A DNA stretch of 64,000 bases, from the NCBI RefSeq assembly GCF_030733745.1, contig NZ_JASHIK010000010.1:1-64000 (forward strand). The letters run 5' to 3'. Below, one piece after another: positions 11,855 to 21,671 of this stretch. The notes beneath the pieces are model-generated. The model saw only the letters and a program-made list of their open reading frames with translations. It did not search any database and was not told the origin of the DNA. Within the stretch, counting starts at the first letter, position 1; every line of letters starts with the position of its first letter. The translations under genes were made by a program, and so were the position numbers. The DNA is from Stappia sp. MMSF_3263. GTDB taxonomy: Bacteria > Pseudomonadota > Alphaproteobacteria > Rhizobiales > Stappiaceae.

Positions 11855-12388
11855 ATGACCAGCAGAAAACTCGCCGCCGGTTCGGTGTTTCCGGCGATTA
11901 GCCTTCCTGTGCTCGGTGGCGGCAGGCGCGACATATCGAAGCCGCGCGACGGCCTCGACTGGATGCTCGTGATTGTCTATCGCGGCAAGCACTGTCCGCT
12001 CTGCACGACATACCTGCGGGAGCTCGATGCGACCCTTTCCGACCTGAACGCGCTCGGCGTGGACGTGATTGCGGTCTCGGCCGACAACCAGCCCCGCGCC
12101 GCCGCCCAGATGGAGGAGGTGTCGCCGCGCTTCGACGTGGCCTACGGCCTGACGGTTCCTCAGATGCAGGAACTCGGCCTGTACGTTTCAGGTCCGCGCA
12201 ACGGGATGGATGTCGAGACCCCGTTCGCCGAACCGGGCCTTTTCGTCATCGACGAGACCGGCGCACTGCAGATCACCGACATCTCGAACGTCCCCTTTTC
12301 ACGACCCGACCTGGAGTGGATTGCCAAGGGCATCGGCTTCCGGCGGGGACCGATGAAAAACGCCCCGATCAACGGCACTTTCGCCTGA
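11855..12388 (+). CDS. AhpC/TSA-type peroxiredoxin-like protein
   Basis: A 177-residue thioredoxin-fold protein of the AhpC/TSA superfamily, probably reducing peroxides or acting as a thiol oxidoreductase in the cytoplasm; no signal peptide is seen. The active-site loop reads YRGKHCPLC, with Cys47 and Cys50 in a CxxC. This differs from classical peroxiredoxins, where a Thr stands three residues before the peroxidatic Cys. The VIAVSADNQ strand and a C-terminal extension are typical of the peroxiredoxin-like family. AAGGAC precedes the ATG at 11855. It is the first gene of an operon with an NTF2-like gene and is divergent from a TetR gene. Confidence 0.85.
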   Translation: MTSRKLAAGSVFPAISLPVLGGGRRDISKPRDGLDWMLVIVYRGKHCPLCTTYLRELDATLSDLNALGVDVIAVSADNQPRAAAQMEEVSPRFDVAYGLTVPQMQELGLYVSGPRNGMDVETPFAEPGLFVIDETGALQITDISNVPFSRPDLEWIAKGIGFRRGPMKNAPINGTFA

Positions 12389-12404
12389 ACCCCAAGGAGA
12401 CAGC

Positions 12405-12803
12405 ATGACCGAAAGAACGGAAGCCGCACTGCGCGCGCGGATCGACGAGTTGATGAAAGCCGGCGTCAGCGCCGACATGAAGACGCTCGACGGCATCTAC
12501 CACGACGACATCGTCGTGATGGACCTCAGCATCGACGGACGCCTGGTAACCCTGACCAAGACGGACTTCATGTCCATGCTGGAGCAGACCTTCAGGGGCA
12601 AGAACCCGGCCGACCACATGTGGGCCAAAATCCACAGCGTCACCGTGTCCGGCGACCGGGGGCATGTGCTGATTTCGCGAAAGATCCCGGTCGGCGGCCC
12701 GAACATGATGATCGACCTCAGCATCGACTTCATTTTCGAGGACGGACGCTGGCAGGTGACCCGCGAGGTGAACTTCAGCCGGCCGGACGCGGCCGCCGCC
12801 TGA
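12405..12803 (+). CDS. NTF2-like (SnoaL-type) small protein
   Basis: A 132-residue protein with the pattern of the NTF2-like cone fold: an N-terminal helix, then alternating strands ending in FIFEDGRWQVTREVNF. Such proteins are isomerases, hydrolases or ligand carriers; the substrate here is unknown. AAGGAGA immediately before the ATG and a 16-base gap from the peroxiredoxin show co-transcription, so a role in the same stress response is inferred. It has no signal peptide. Confidence 0.75.
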   Translation: MTERTEAALRARIDELMKAGVSADMKTLDGIYHDDIVVMDLSIDGRLVTLTKTDFMSMLEQTFRGKNPADHMWAKIHSVTVSGDRGHVLISRKIPVGGPNMMIDLSIDFIFEDGRWQVTREVNFSRPDAAAA

Positions 12804-12822
12804 GCGGATTTACGCGCACAGG

Positions 12823-12847
12823 GGGGAGGCATGGTCCGTGCCTCCCC
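12823..12847 (+). terminator. hairpin at the end of the peroxiredoxin operon
   Basis: A perfect 9-base GC-rich stem (12823-12831 with 12839-12847) with a 7-base loop lies 20 bases after the operon stop codon. No U-tract follows, so termination would be weak or factor-assisted. Confidence 0.45.
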
Positions 12848-12922
12848 GACAGGCTGTCGATGCACCGTTGGCGTGAAGCAGTCGTGGCGGCAGGCGACCG
12901 GACGGCGCACCGCGCTCATGCC

Positions 12923-13120
12923 GTCATCCCGGCCAAGCGTCAGCGCAGAGCCGGGATCCATTGGCAGCCTGAGCAGGCATGAGGGCTCTCACTGGATGCG
13001 GCAGACGTTAAGCCCTTCGCCGCCCCTGGGCCGGAGCGAAACGCGGGCTCCCTGCCCGGATCGATCGCGCTCTGGGAACGAATGGGCCCCGGGTCGCGGC
13101 TTCGCCTTGCCCGGGGTGAC
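12923..13120. repeat. dispersed palindromic intergenic repeat, long copy
   Basis: The element begins GTCATCCCGGCCAAGCG and ends with the near-inverse GCCTTGCCCGGGGTGAC, giving a long imperfect inverted repeat of about 198 bases. Its first 44 bases align with the reverse complement of 25308-25350 at about 80 percent identity by eye. This is the form of the palindromic non-coding repeats common in Rhizobiales genomes. It fills most of the gap between the NTF2-like gene and the Lrp gene; no gene is present in the gap. Confidence 0.7.
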
Positions 13121-13151
13121 GCGCGGAGGATGGGGCCGGGTTCGTCCCCCC

Positions 13152-13622
13152 TCACTCCTTCATCGGCACGACCGGGTCGTTCTTGGTCTGGCGGATGGTA
13201 AGGGCCGTGCGGACACTGTCGACATTGGGCGTCGCGGTGAGTTCGCGGATGATGAAGTTCTGGAAGGCCTGCAGGTCCGGCACCACGCATTTGAGCAGAA
13301 AATCGACCTCGCCCGACAGCATGTAGCTTTCGCGCACTTCCGGCCAGCTCTTCACCTTCTCCTCGAAGGCATTGAGATCGCCTTCCGTCTGCGAATGCAG
13401 GCCGACCATGGCGAAGGCGGTGACTTCGTAGCCAAGCTGCTTTTCATCAAGCAGGGTGCGGTAGCCGGTGATCAGCCCGGCTTCTTCCAATGCGCGGACG
13501 CGGCGCAGGCAGGGCGGCGCGGAAATGCCGACGCGGCGCGCCAGCTCCACATTGGTGATGCGGCCATCCGCCTGCAGCTCTTTCAGAATGTGCCAATCAA
13601 TCGCATCGAGGCGGATTTTCAC
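13152..13622 (-). CDS. Lrp/AsnC-family regulator
   Basis: A 156-residue feast/famine regulator: N-terminal helix-turn-helix (RITNVELARRVGISAPPCLRRV, about residues 20-42) and C-terminal RAM effector domain. Such proteins form octamers and usually bind amino acids. A GTG at 13620-13622 was chosen because AAGGAGA lies 6 bases upstream and the protein then opens KIRLDAIDWHIL, as family members do; the longer frame to 13799 is not conserved-looking. It is divergent from the ELM1-trxB-LysR set, a neighbourhood seen in other Rhizobiales. Confidence 0.92.
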   Translation of the reverse strand: MKIRLDAIDWHILKELQADGRITNVELARRVGISAPPCLRRVRALEEAGLITGYRTLLDEKQLGYEVTAFAMVGLHSQTEGDLNAFEEKVKSWPEVRESYMLSGEVDFLLKCVVPDLQAFQNFIIRELTATPNVDSVRTALTIRQTKNDPVVPMKE

Positions 13623-13797
13623 GCTGGTCTCCTTCGCCAATCGCTGGCACAGACGCGCAAGGGCTCGCGGACAGGCGCGCCGGACGGGAGGGTCCGGGCG
13701 GACAAGCGCGACTCGGCCACACGCGTCGTGCCGTTCGTACCCTAGGCCCTTATGATTTTTTACCGAAACCTGCAATAGTATAACAACAATCGCCGCC

Positions 13798-15808
<2,011 letters not shown>

Positions 15809-15861
15809 GCTAGGCTGCAACACGCCTCGGCGGGAGCCGACACGAACACATAGAGGGCGCC

Positions 15862-16758
15862 GTGCCGCTGGACTGGGACAAATTGCGGATCTTCCATGCG
15901 GCGGCGCAGGCCGGCAGCTTCACGCATGCCGGCGACACGCTGAACATGAGCCAGTCCGCGGTCAGCCGGCAGGTGAGCGCGCTTGAGCACGATCTCAAGG
16001 TGCCGCTCTTCCACCGGCACGCGCGCGGCCTGCTCCTGACCGAGCAGGGTGAGGTGCTCTACCGTACCGCGCGCGAGGTGTTCATGAAGCTGGAGGCGGC
16101 GCAGGCGCGCCTCACCGACAGCCGCGAAAAACCCTCCGGCGTACTCAGGATCACCACCACGGTCGGCCTCGGCTCGACCTGGCTGACCCAGCGCCTCAAC
16201 GAGTTCGTCGATCTCTATCCGGAGATGGAACTGCGGCTGATCTTCGACGACGACGAGCTGGACCTTGGCATGCGCGAGGCCGATGTTGCCATCCGCCTGC
16301 GCCAGCCGACCCAGCCGGACCTGATCCAGCGCAAGCTGTTCACCGTGCATTTTCATCTCTACGCGGCGCCCGGCTACATCCAGCGCTTCGGCGCGCCGAA
16401 GTCGATGAACGATCTCGACGGCCACCGAATCATCACCTTCGGCGAGCAGGCCCCGCCCTATCTGCGCGACATGAACTGGCTGGAAACGGCCGGCCTGCCG
16501 CTTGGCGAGAGCCGCCGCTGCGTGCTGCGGATCAACAACGTGGTGGCGATCAAGCGGGCCGTTCAGCGCGGCATCGGCATCGCCATCCTGCCGGACTACA
16601 TCAACGAGGACGGTTCCGGTCTCGTGCAGCTGATGCCCGAGGCGGAAGTGCCAAGCTTCGACACCTATTTCGTCTATCCCTCGGAATTGAAGAACACCGC
16701 GCGCATTGCCGTCTTCCGCGACTTCCTGCTGTCCAAGGCCGAGCGCTGGACCTTCTGA
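15862..16758 (+). CDS. vtlR: LysR-family regulator, LsrB/VtlR-like
   Basis: A 298-residue LysR-type regulator with an N-terminal winged HTH (residues about 5-62, SFTHAGDTLNMSQSAVSRQVSAL) and a co-inducer domain. The opening LDWDKLRIFHAAAQAGSFTHAG-type sequence and the position straight after trxB match LsrB of Sinorhizobium and VtlR of Brucella and Agrobacterium. VtlR activates abcR sRNA genes, and a good AbcR-like sRNA lies 300 bases downstream here. GTG is used as the start, with AGAGGG 5 bases before it. The name rests on neighbourhood and general resemblance, not on a database search. Confidence 0.82.
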   Translation: MPLDWDKLRIFHAAAQAGSFTHAGDTLNMSQSAVSRQVSALEHDLKVPLFHRHARGLLLTEQGEVLYRTAREVFMKLEAAQARLTDSREKPSGVLRITTTVGLGSTWLTQRLNEFVDLYPEMELRLIFDDDELDLGMREADVAIRLRQPTQPDLIQRKLFTVHFHLYAAPGYIQRFGAPKSMNDLDGHRIITFGEQAPPYLRDMNWLETAGLPLGESRRCVLRINNVVAIKRAVQRGIGIAILPDYINEDGSGLVQLMPEAEVPSFDTYFVYPSELKNTARIAVFRDFLLSKAERWTF

Positions 16759-17009
16759 ACGCAGGTTCCCCAAGGCGCCCGGCGCTTCCCGAGAAAGCAT
16801 TCGCTCCCCGCGATATTGCGTCGCACATTGCACAGGCAATGCGCGGCCATGCGCGAAAACGCGTCCCCGGGCACGGAAGAAGGTCGTCATGCGACCCCTG
16901 TAATTCGCGTGAGACATGCTTTGGAAGCGGGCAGAGCGCCTTCGCTTCAGCCACATCGCGGTGTCCGGCGAGGCAAAGATGACGCAGCGCGCGGCGTGGT
17001 CCCCGTTTT

Positions 17010-17068
17010 TTGCATAGCAGACTTGCGCGACTGCATCTTGCATAGGCACGTTGTGCACTGCATATAAG
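17010..17068 (+). promoter_or_regulatory. promoter region of the sRNA with repeated TGCAT motifs
   Basis: Four TGCAT units occur at 17011, 17032, 17039 and 17059, two of them inside identical TTGCATAG octamers (17010-17017 and 17038-17045) spaced 28 bases. TATAAG at 17063-17068 is a good -10 box; no good -35 stands 17 bases upstream, as expected for an activator-dependent promoter. The repeats are plausible binding sites for the LysR protein encoded just upstream. Confidence 0.55.
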
Positions 17069-17074
17069 CAACAG

Positions 17075-17209
17075 GCTGTTGGTCTGCTTCGTCGCTACCT
17101 CCTCCCAGCGACGTCTGATGCGACCAGCTGTTCCCCTCTGGAAGGTGATTGCGCCACCGATGGTGGCAAAATCAAATAACTGCCGGGCCTTGTGCCCGGC
17201 ATTTTTTTT
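17075..17209 (+). ncRNA. abcR: AbcR-like trans-acting small RNA
   Basis: About 135 nt from the estimated start (7 nt after TATAAG) to the end of the T-run. Three features make it an sRNA. A hairpin with a perfect 7-base stem (17090-17096 with 17107-17113) exposes ACCUCCUCCC, an anti-Shine-Dalgarno loop. A second CCAG/CUGG-bounded loop exposes UGUUCCCC (about 17124-17141). An 8-base terminator stem (17181-17188 with 17194-17201) is followed by eight T. A small GCCACC/GGTGGC hairpin lies between. AbcR RNAs of Rhizobiales bind Hfq and silence ABC transporter mRNAs through such C/U-rich loops. The position after an LsrB/VtlR-like gene supports this family. The 5' end is an estimate; 16759-17009 holds nothing else recognisable. 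Confidence 0.78.
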
Positions 17210-17263
17210 GGTCTTCCGGAACCTTCGCGGCTGCCGAAACGGTTCTCCTGCCCCCGCTGCGTC

Positions 17264-18340
17264 TCACTCCCGGACCGAAAGACAGATCTTGCCGACATGG
17301 GCCTTCGACAGGAACGCTTCCTGGGCGATGCGCAGGTCTCGCAGCGGATAGGTCCTCGCGACCACCGGGCGGATTTCACCCGCCTCGATATAGCGGACAA
17401 GATCAGTGAAGACGCTGGCCGGCTGGTGGGTGCAGCCGAAGAAGGCAAGGTCCCGCAGATAAAGCGTGCGCAGGTCCAGTTCCACGATGGGGCCCGCGAT
17501 CGCGCCGGCCGTCACGTAGCGCCCGCCCGGACGCAAGGCCTCGATCAGCCCCGGCCAGCTCGCGCCGCCGACAAGGTCGAGAACCACGTCGAACGCCTGC
17601 GCGGGAGGCTCCGCCTCGCGTGCCAGCACCTCGTCGGCACCAAGTTCGCGAAGCGCATCCGCCTTCTGCAGGCTGCTCACGGCGGTGACATGGGCGCCGC
17701 GACGCCGGCTTAGCTGAATCGCGGCGGAACCGACTCCGCCCGATGCTCCCGTCACCAGCACCCGCTCCGCCCCAAGCCCGACCCTCTGGATCATCCCCTC
17801 GGCCGTGGAGAACGCGCAGGGAAACGAGGCCAGCTCCACATCCGAAAGATCCGACTGCACGGCAACCGCATCCTCGGCCGCAACGCAGGTATACTCGGCG
17901 AAAGCGCCGTCGCGTTCGGACCCGAAAGTCGACGCACCGACCCCCGTATCCGCATCGGCGACCACCTGGACGGCTCGAACGAGCACCCTCTCGCCCACCC
18001 TTGCGGCAGGCACGCCAGCGCCGACCGCAAGGATCTCGCCGCAGCAGTCAGCTCCCTGGATGCGGGGAAACGACAGCGCCGCGCCGGACCAGCCTCCGTC
18101 CTTCCCCACCAGATCGCCGTAACCGTCCGCCGCGCCCGAGGCGGTATCGCCCCGCACGGCCTTTGAATACCAACCCGTACGCGTGTTGACGTCGGTATTG
18201 TTGAGCGCGGCGGCGCCGACCCGGATCAGCACCTCACCGGCCTGCGGAACAGGCACCGGCAGATCCTCGCGCCATTCCAGCTTGTCCAGCCCGCCATGGC
18301 CGGTCAGAACCACGCCATTCATCGTCTCGGGGATCGTCAT
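17264..18340 (-). CDS. zinc-type alcohol dehydrogenase-like/quinone oxidoreductase family protein
   Basis: A 358-residue MDR-superfamily oxidoreductase using NAD(P)H. The N-terminal GroES-like domain starts VPVPQAGEVLIRVGAAALNNTDVNTRTG; the Rossmann fold has VTGASGGVGSAAIQLSRRRGA near residue 195. The N-terminal region contains GADCCGEI rather than the full set of structural and catalytic zinc ligands of classical alcohol dehydrogenases, so it is closer to zinc-free quinone oxidoreductases. The substrate is unknown. It is divergent from a TetR gene with two identical-geometry operators between, so it is probably derepressed by a toxic carbonyl or quinone-like inducer. Confidence 0.85.
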   Translation of the reverse strand: MTIPETMNGVVLTGHGGLDKLEWREDLPVPVPQAGEVLIRVGAAALNNTDVNTRTGWYSKAVRGDTASGAADGYGDLVGKDGGWSGAALSFPRIQGADCCGEILAVGAGVPAARVGERVLVRAVQVVADADTGVGASTFGSERDGAFAEYTCVAAEDAVAVQSDLSDVELASFPCAFSTAEGMIQRVGLGAERVLVTGASGGVGSAAIQLSRRRGAHVTAVSSLQKADALRELGADEVLAREAEPPAQAFDVVLDLVGGASWPGLIEALRPGGRYVTAGAIAGPIVELDLRTLYLRDLAFFGCTHQPASVFTDLVRYIEAGEIRPVVARTYPLRDLRIAQEAFLSKAHVGKICLSVRE

Positions 18341-18359
18341 CCTTGCCGCCTTCCTTCAG

Positions 18360-18377
18360 GTAGAATAAACACTCTAC
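18360..18377. promoter_or_regulatory. TetR operator 1 (GTAGA-N8-TCTAC)
   Basis: A perfect 5-base inverted repeat with an 8-base spacer lies 20 bases upstream of the dehydrogenase start. It has exactly the geometry of a second site 26 bases away. The pair sits in the 73-base gap between divergent genes, where a TetR protein would repress both. Confidence 0.65.
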
Positions 18378-18385
18378 TTGCACAG

Positions 18386-18403
18386 GTAGAACGATCTCTC
18401 TAC
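18386..18403. promoter_or_regulatory. TetR operator 2 (GTAGA-N8-TCTAC)
   Basis: The second copy of the same inverted repeat, with identical arms and spacer length but a different spacer sequence. It ends 10 bases before the regulator's first ATG, consistent with autoregulation. Conservation of the arms only, not of the spacer, is what a protein-binding site should show. Confidence 0.65.
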
Positions 18404-18413
18404 ATCGTCAAGC

Positions 18414-18986
18414 ATGACGGACACGATGACGAGGATTGCGGCGGGACTGGAGGGCGCCTTTGCGCGCCAGGGCTTTGCGGTGCCAAGCGTGGAGGACCTG
18501 CGCGACGCTGCAGGGGTGAGCCTGCGCACGCTCTACAAATATGCCCCCTCACGCGACCGGATGGTTCGTATCGCCCTTGAGCATCGCCATCGTCGCTATC
18601 TCGACCATGTCTTTACGGACCTGCCGGCAAGCCATGAGGCGGCGCTCACAGCCTTGATCGAGCGTATCGGTCTGTGGATGGAGCGCGAAACCTCCCACGG
18701 ATGCCTGTTCCATGCCGCCGTGGCGGCGAACCCGGACGACAAGCAACTTGTTGCCCTGCTTGAGCGGCACAAGTCGGACATGGCGGAACGCGCGGCCGAG
18801 GCAACAGGGCTTGCCCGTCGGAAAACAGAGCTGATGCTTGTCATCGAGGGCCTGACGCAAAGCTGGCCGCTCTACAGGGAACAGGCAACGGCCAGTGCCA
18901 GGACCCTGGTCATGGCGCTTTGGCGCCTTGAGCAGGACACCGGGAGCGCTGAACGCCAGGACGCCTCCCCGCCCCCTCACATGTAG
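18414..18986 (+). CDS. TetR/AcrR-family repressor
   Basis: A 190-residue TetR-type protein with an HTH at about residues 22-48 (PSVEDLRDAAGVSLRTLYKYAPSR) and a C-terminal ligand domain containing SHGCLFHAA. No Shine-Dalgarno sequence is evident before the ATG at 18414; a second in-frame ATG follows at 18426. The short distance from the operators leaves room for only a very short leader. It is divergent from the dehydrogenase gene it most likely represses, and its last codons overlap the 3' end of the convergent msrP by 10 bases. Confidence 0.85.
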   Translation: MTDTMTRIAAGLEGAFARQGFAVPSVEDLRDAAGVSLRTLYKYAPSRDRMVRIALEHRHRRYLDHVFTDLPASHEAALTALIERIGLWMERETSHGCLFHAAVAANPDDKQLVALLERHKSDMAERAAEATGLARRKTELMLVIEGLTQSWPLYREQATASARTLVMALWRLEQDTGSAERQDASPPPHM

Positions 18987-19939
18987 AGCTTCTCGCCCTC
19001 CATCCCCTTGTAGAGGTCGGCGACATAATCGCCGTAGCCGTTGAAGAGCTGCGTCGGCACGCGGTTGCCGCTCGGCAGCAACTGCTCGCTCGCCTGGCTC
19101 CAGCGCGGGTGGGGAACCTCCGGGTTCACATTCGCCCAGAAGCCGTATTCGGCCGCCTGTACCTCCTCCCAGAAGCTCACCGGACGTTCCTCGGTGAAGG
19201 AGAAGCGGGTGATCGACTTGATCGACTTGAACCCGTATTTCCACGGCACGGCGAGGCGCAGCGGCGCGCCGAACTGCTTGGCCAGCGGCTTGCCGTAAAC
19301 ACCGGTCACCAGGAAGGCCAGCTCGTTGGTCGCCTCGGCGATGGTCAGCCCCTCGACATAGGGCCAGGGGTACCAGGAGGCACGCTGGCCGCTGGCCGTG
19401 TCCGGGTCGAGGAAGGTTTCCATGCGCAGGTATTTCGCCCCCGCCTTGGGGGCCGCAAGCCGCACCAGTTCCGCCAGCGGAAAGCCCGTCCACGGCACCG
19501 CCATCGCCCATGCCTCGACGCAGCGCAACCGATAGAGCCGTTCCTCAAGGCTCACCTTCTTCAACAGGTCGTCGATACCGATGGTCTGCGGATTGTCGCA
19601 GAGCCCGTCGATCTGCACCTCCCAGGGTCGGATCTTCAGCGCCTGCGCCGCCGAGGCGATCTGCTTGTGCGAGCCGAACTCGTAGAAATTGTTGTACATC
19701 GAGGTCACCTTCTCGGGGGTGATCTCCCGGTCGAGGGTGAACGCCTCGTTGCGGCTCGCAGGATAGAGTGAGGCGCTCGGGTCTTCCTCCGCAAAGGCCG
19801 GGCGCGAAAAACCGCCACCGGCGAGAAGCGCGCCAGCGCCTGCAAGTCCGGCGATCACCGAGCGCCGGTTGAAGAAGACGGCCTCGGGCGTCGCCTCGGA
19901 TTCAGGCAGCTCCCAGCCGCGCTTGCGAATGATGTTCAT
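18977..19939 (-). CDS. msrP: protein-methionine-sulfoxide reductase catalytic subunit MsrP
   Basis: MsrP is the periplasmic molybdopterin enzyme that repairs oxidised methionine in envelope proteins. The 320-residue precursor starts at an ATG (19939) with GAGAGGAC upstream. A twin-arginine signal (NRRSVIAG near residue 25, then a hydrophobic stretch and ending near AFA) directs folded export. The molybdenum ligand is Cys140 in RLRCVEAWAM, and GGWYPWPY-like and YGFKSIKSI family motifs follow. Its usual membrane haem partner MsrQ is not beside it; the neighbours are a TetR gene and an MFS exporter. Confidence 0.94.
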   Translation of the reverse strand: MNIIRKRGWELPESEATPEAVFFNRRSVIAGLAGAGALLAGGGFSRPAFAEEDPSASLYPASRNEAFTLDREITPEKVTSMYNNFYEFGSHKQIASAAQALKIRPWEVQIDGLCDNPQTIGIDDLLKKVSLEERLYRLRCVEAWAMAVPWTGFPLAELVRLAAPKAGAKYLRMETFLDPDTASGQRASWYPWPYVEGLTIAEATNELAFLVTGVYGKPLAKQFGAPLRLAVPWKYGFKSIKSITRFSFTEERPVSFWEEVQAAEYGFWANVNPEVPHPRWSQASEQLLPSGNRVPTQLFNGYGDYVADLYKGMEGEKLYM

Positions 19940-20125
19940 TGCGTCCTCTCCCGCTTCATGCCTGCCGTCCTGAAGGTTTCCGCGCCGACACATGCGTGCC
20001 GGCCGCGGACGTCGTGGCGCCGAGCGTTGCTCCTCACCTAGCGCGCGAGACGCCTGCCGGCAAATCAAGTGCGGTTGAACGAAAGGTGCGGGCAGCGTGA
20101 AGAGCTACCGGGCAAAACGCTCCGC

Positions 20126-21511
20126 TCACGCCTCCCGGCGCTGACCGTGCCCGGAAGCCTCCTGCCCGGCCGCCGCCGGCAGGAAGGCAAAGACCGGCAC
20201 CGAGACCAGCGCCAATGCCGCCGTGACGGCGAAGGCCACGTGGAAATTGACGAGCGCCAGCGGATCGCCGCTGAACCAGCCGCTCGCCTCCAGAACGAAA
20301 CCGGCAAGCGCCACGCCGAGCGCCAGCGACACCTGCTGGAAGACGGAACTGAGGGCCGTTGCCTGGCTCGCCTCGTCATCGGCAATGCTCGTGAACATCA
20401 GACCGTTGGAGGAGGTGAACAGGAAGGAGCGGGTAAGACCGGCGCCGTAAAGCACCAGCACGAAGATCCAGACCGGCGTTCCGGGAGCGAAAGCGGCCAT
20501 GGCGAAGGTCAGCAGCGCCCCACCGAGCGAGGCAATCACCAGGGCGGTGCGAAAGCCCAGCGCGGCCAGCGAGCGCTTGACGATGAACTTCATCGAGATC
20601 GCGCCAAAGGCGCCGGTGAAGGTGATCAGGCCCGACTGGAAGGCGTTGTAGCCGAACCCCGTCTGCAGCATCAAAGGGATCAGGAAGGGCATCGCGCCCG
20701 ACGAGACGCGGAAGATGTTGGTGCCCAGCAAGGTCAGCCCGAAGGCCCGGTTGCGCAAAAGCCCCAGATCGAGGATCGGATGGTCCTTCGCCCGCGCGTG
20801 CACGAGATAGGCGGCAAGCGCTGCAAGCCCGGCGACGGTCGTCACCACACCGACAACGGGCGGCAGCGCCGGCAGGCTGACGACGGACAGGCCGAAGACG
20901 ATGCCCGCCGCCGCGGTTCCGCTCAACAGGAAGCCCCTCCAGTCGAGCGAGGAGGTCGGCCGCCTGGCAATGTCGGGCAGGAAGATGCCGCAAAGCCAGA
21001 TCCCGGCAATGCCGATCGGCACGTTGATCAGGAAGATCCAGTGCCAGGAGAAATAGGTGGTCAGGAAACCGCCGAGCGGCGGACCGGCCATCGGGCCGAT
21101 GAGGCCGGGAATGGTCATCAAGGTCATCGCGTGGACAAGGTCCTTCTGCCGGAAGGTCCTGACCAGGATGAGGCGGCCGACCGGCACCATCATCGACCCG
21201 CCCATGCCTTGCAGAAAGCGCGAAAGCACGAAGGTGAGCAGCGAATTGGAGAAGGCGCAGGCGAGCGAGCCGATGACGAAGACGACGATGGCGAGGCGAA
21301 ACACCCGCTTGGCGCCGAACGTGTCGGCCATCCAGCCGCTGACCGGGATGAAGACGCCGAGCGCCACCAGATAGGAGGTCAGCGCCAGCTTCAACGCGAT
21401 CGGGCTGGTGCCCAGATCCGCCGCGATCACCGGCAGCGAGGTGGCGATGACGGTGGAATCCATCATCTCCATGAAGAACGCGAAAGCGATGATGAGCGGA
21501 ACGGTGTTCAT
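20126..21511 (-). CDS. MFS transporter of the DHA2 drug:proton antiporter type
   Basis: A 461-residue integral inner-membrane protein with about 14 hydrophobic segments, the number expected of the DHA2 group. Motifs include DSTVIATSLPVIAADLG in the first helix (motif D1-like), GWMADTFGAKRVFR (motif A) after the second helix, and GPMAGPPLGGFL (motif C, antiporter) in the fifth. It should export a drug or metabolite using the proton gradient. The open frame extends to 21784, but MNTVPLIIAFAFFME begins at the normal family position. No regulator is adjacent. Confidence 0.9.
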   Translation of the reverse strand: MNTVPLIIAFAFFMEMMDSTVIATSLPVIAADLGTSPIALKLALTSYLVALGVFIPVSGWMADTFGAKRVFRLAIVVFVIGSLACAFSNSLLTFVLSRFLQGMGGSMMVPVGRLILVRTFRQKDLVHAMTLMTIPGLIGPMAGPPLGGFLTTYFSWHWIFLINVPIGIAGIWLCGIFLPDIARRPTSSLDWRGFLLSGTAAAGIVFGLSVVSLPALPPVVGVVTTVAGLAALAAYLVHARAKDHPILDLGLLRNRAFGLTLLGTNIFRVSSGAMPFLIPLMLQTGFGYNAFQSGLITFTGAFGAISMKFIVKRSLAALGFRTALVIASLGGALLTFAMAAFAPGTPVWIFVLVLYGAGLTRSFLFTSSNGLMFTSIADDEASQATALSSVFQQVSLALGVALAGFVLEASGWFSGDPLALVNFHVAFAVTAALALVSVPVFAFLPAAAGQEASGHGQRREA

Positions 21512-21671
21512 GATGTCCAGGGTGGGGCGCGGCAGGAGGAGGGGAAAGGGGCCGCTCCCTCTCAATAGCGCGAAAGCCCGGTGCTGCAAATGGCGTGCGG
21601 GACAAAGACACGTCCCGGGCAGCGACATGCACGCCGCCCGGGAAACCGAACCGGCTTCCAGGTCGCGCCGG

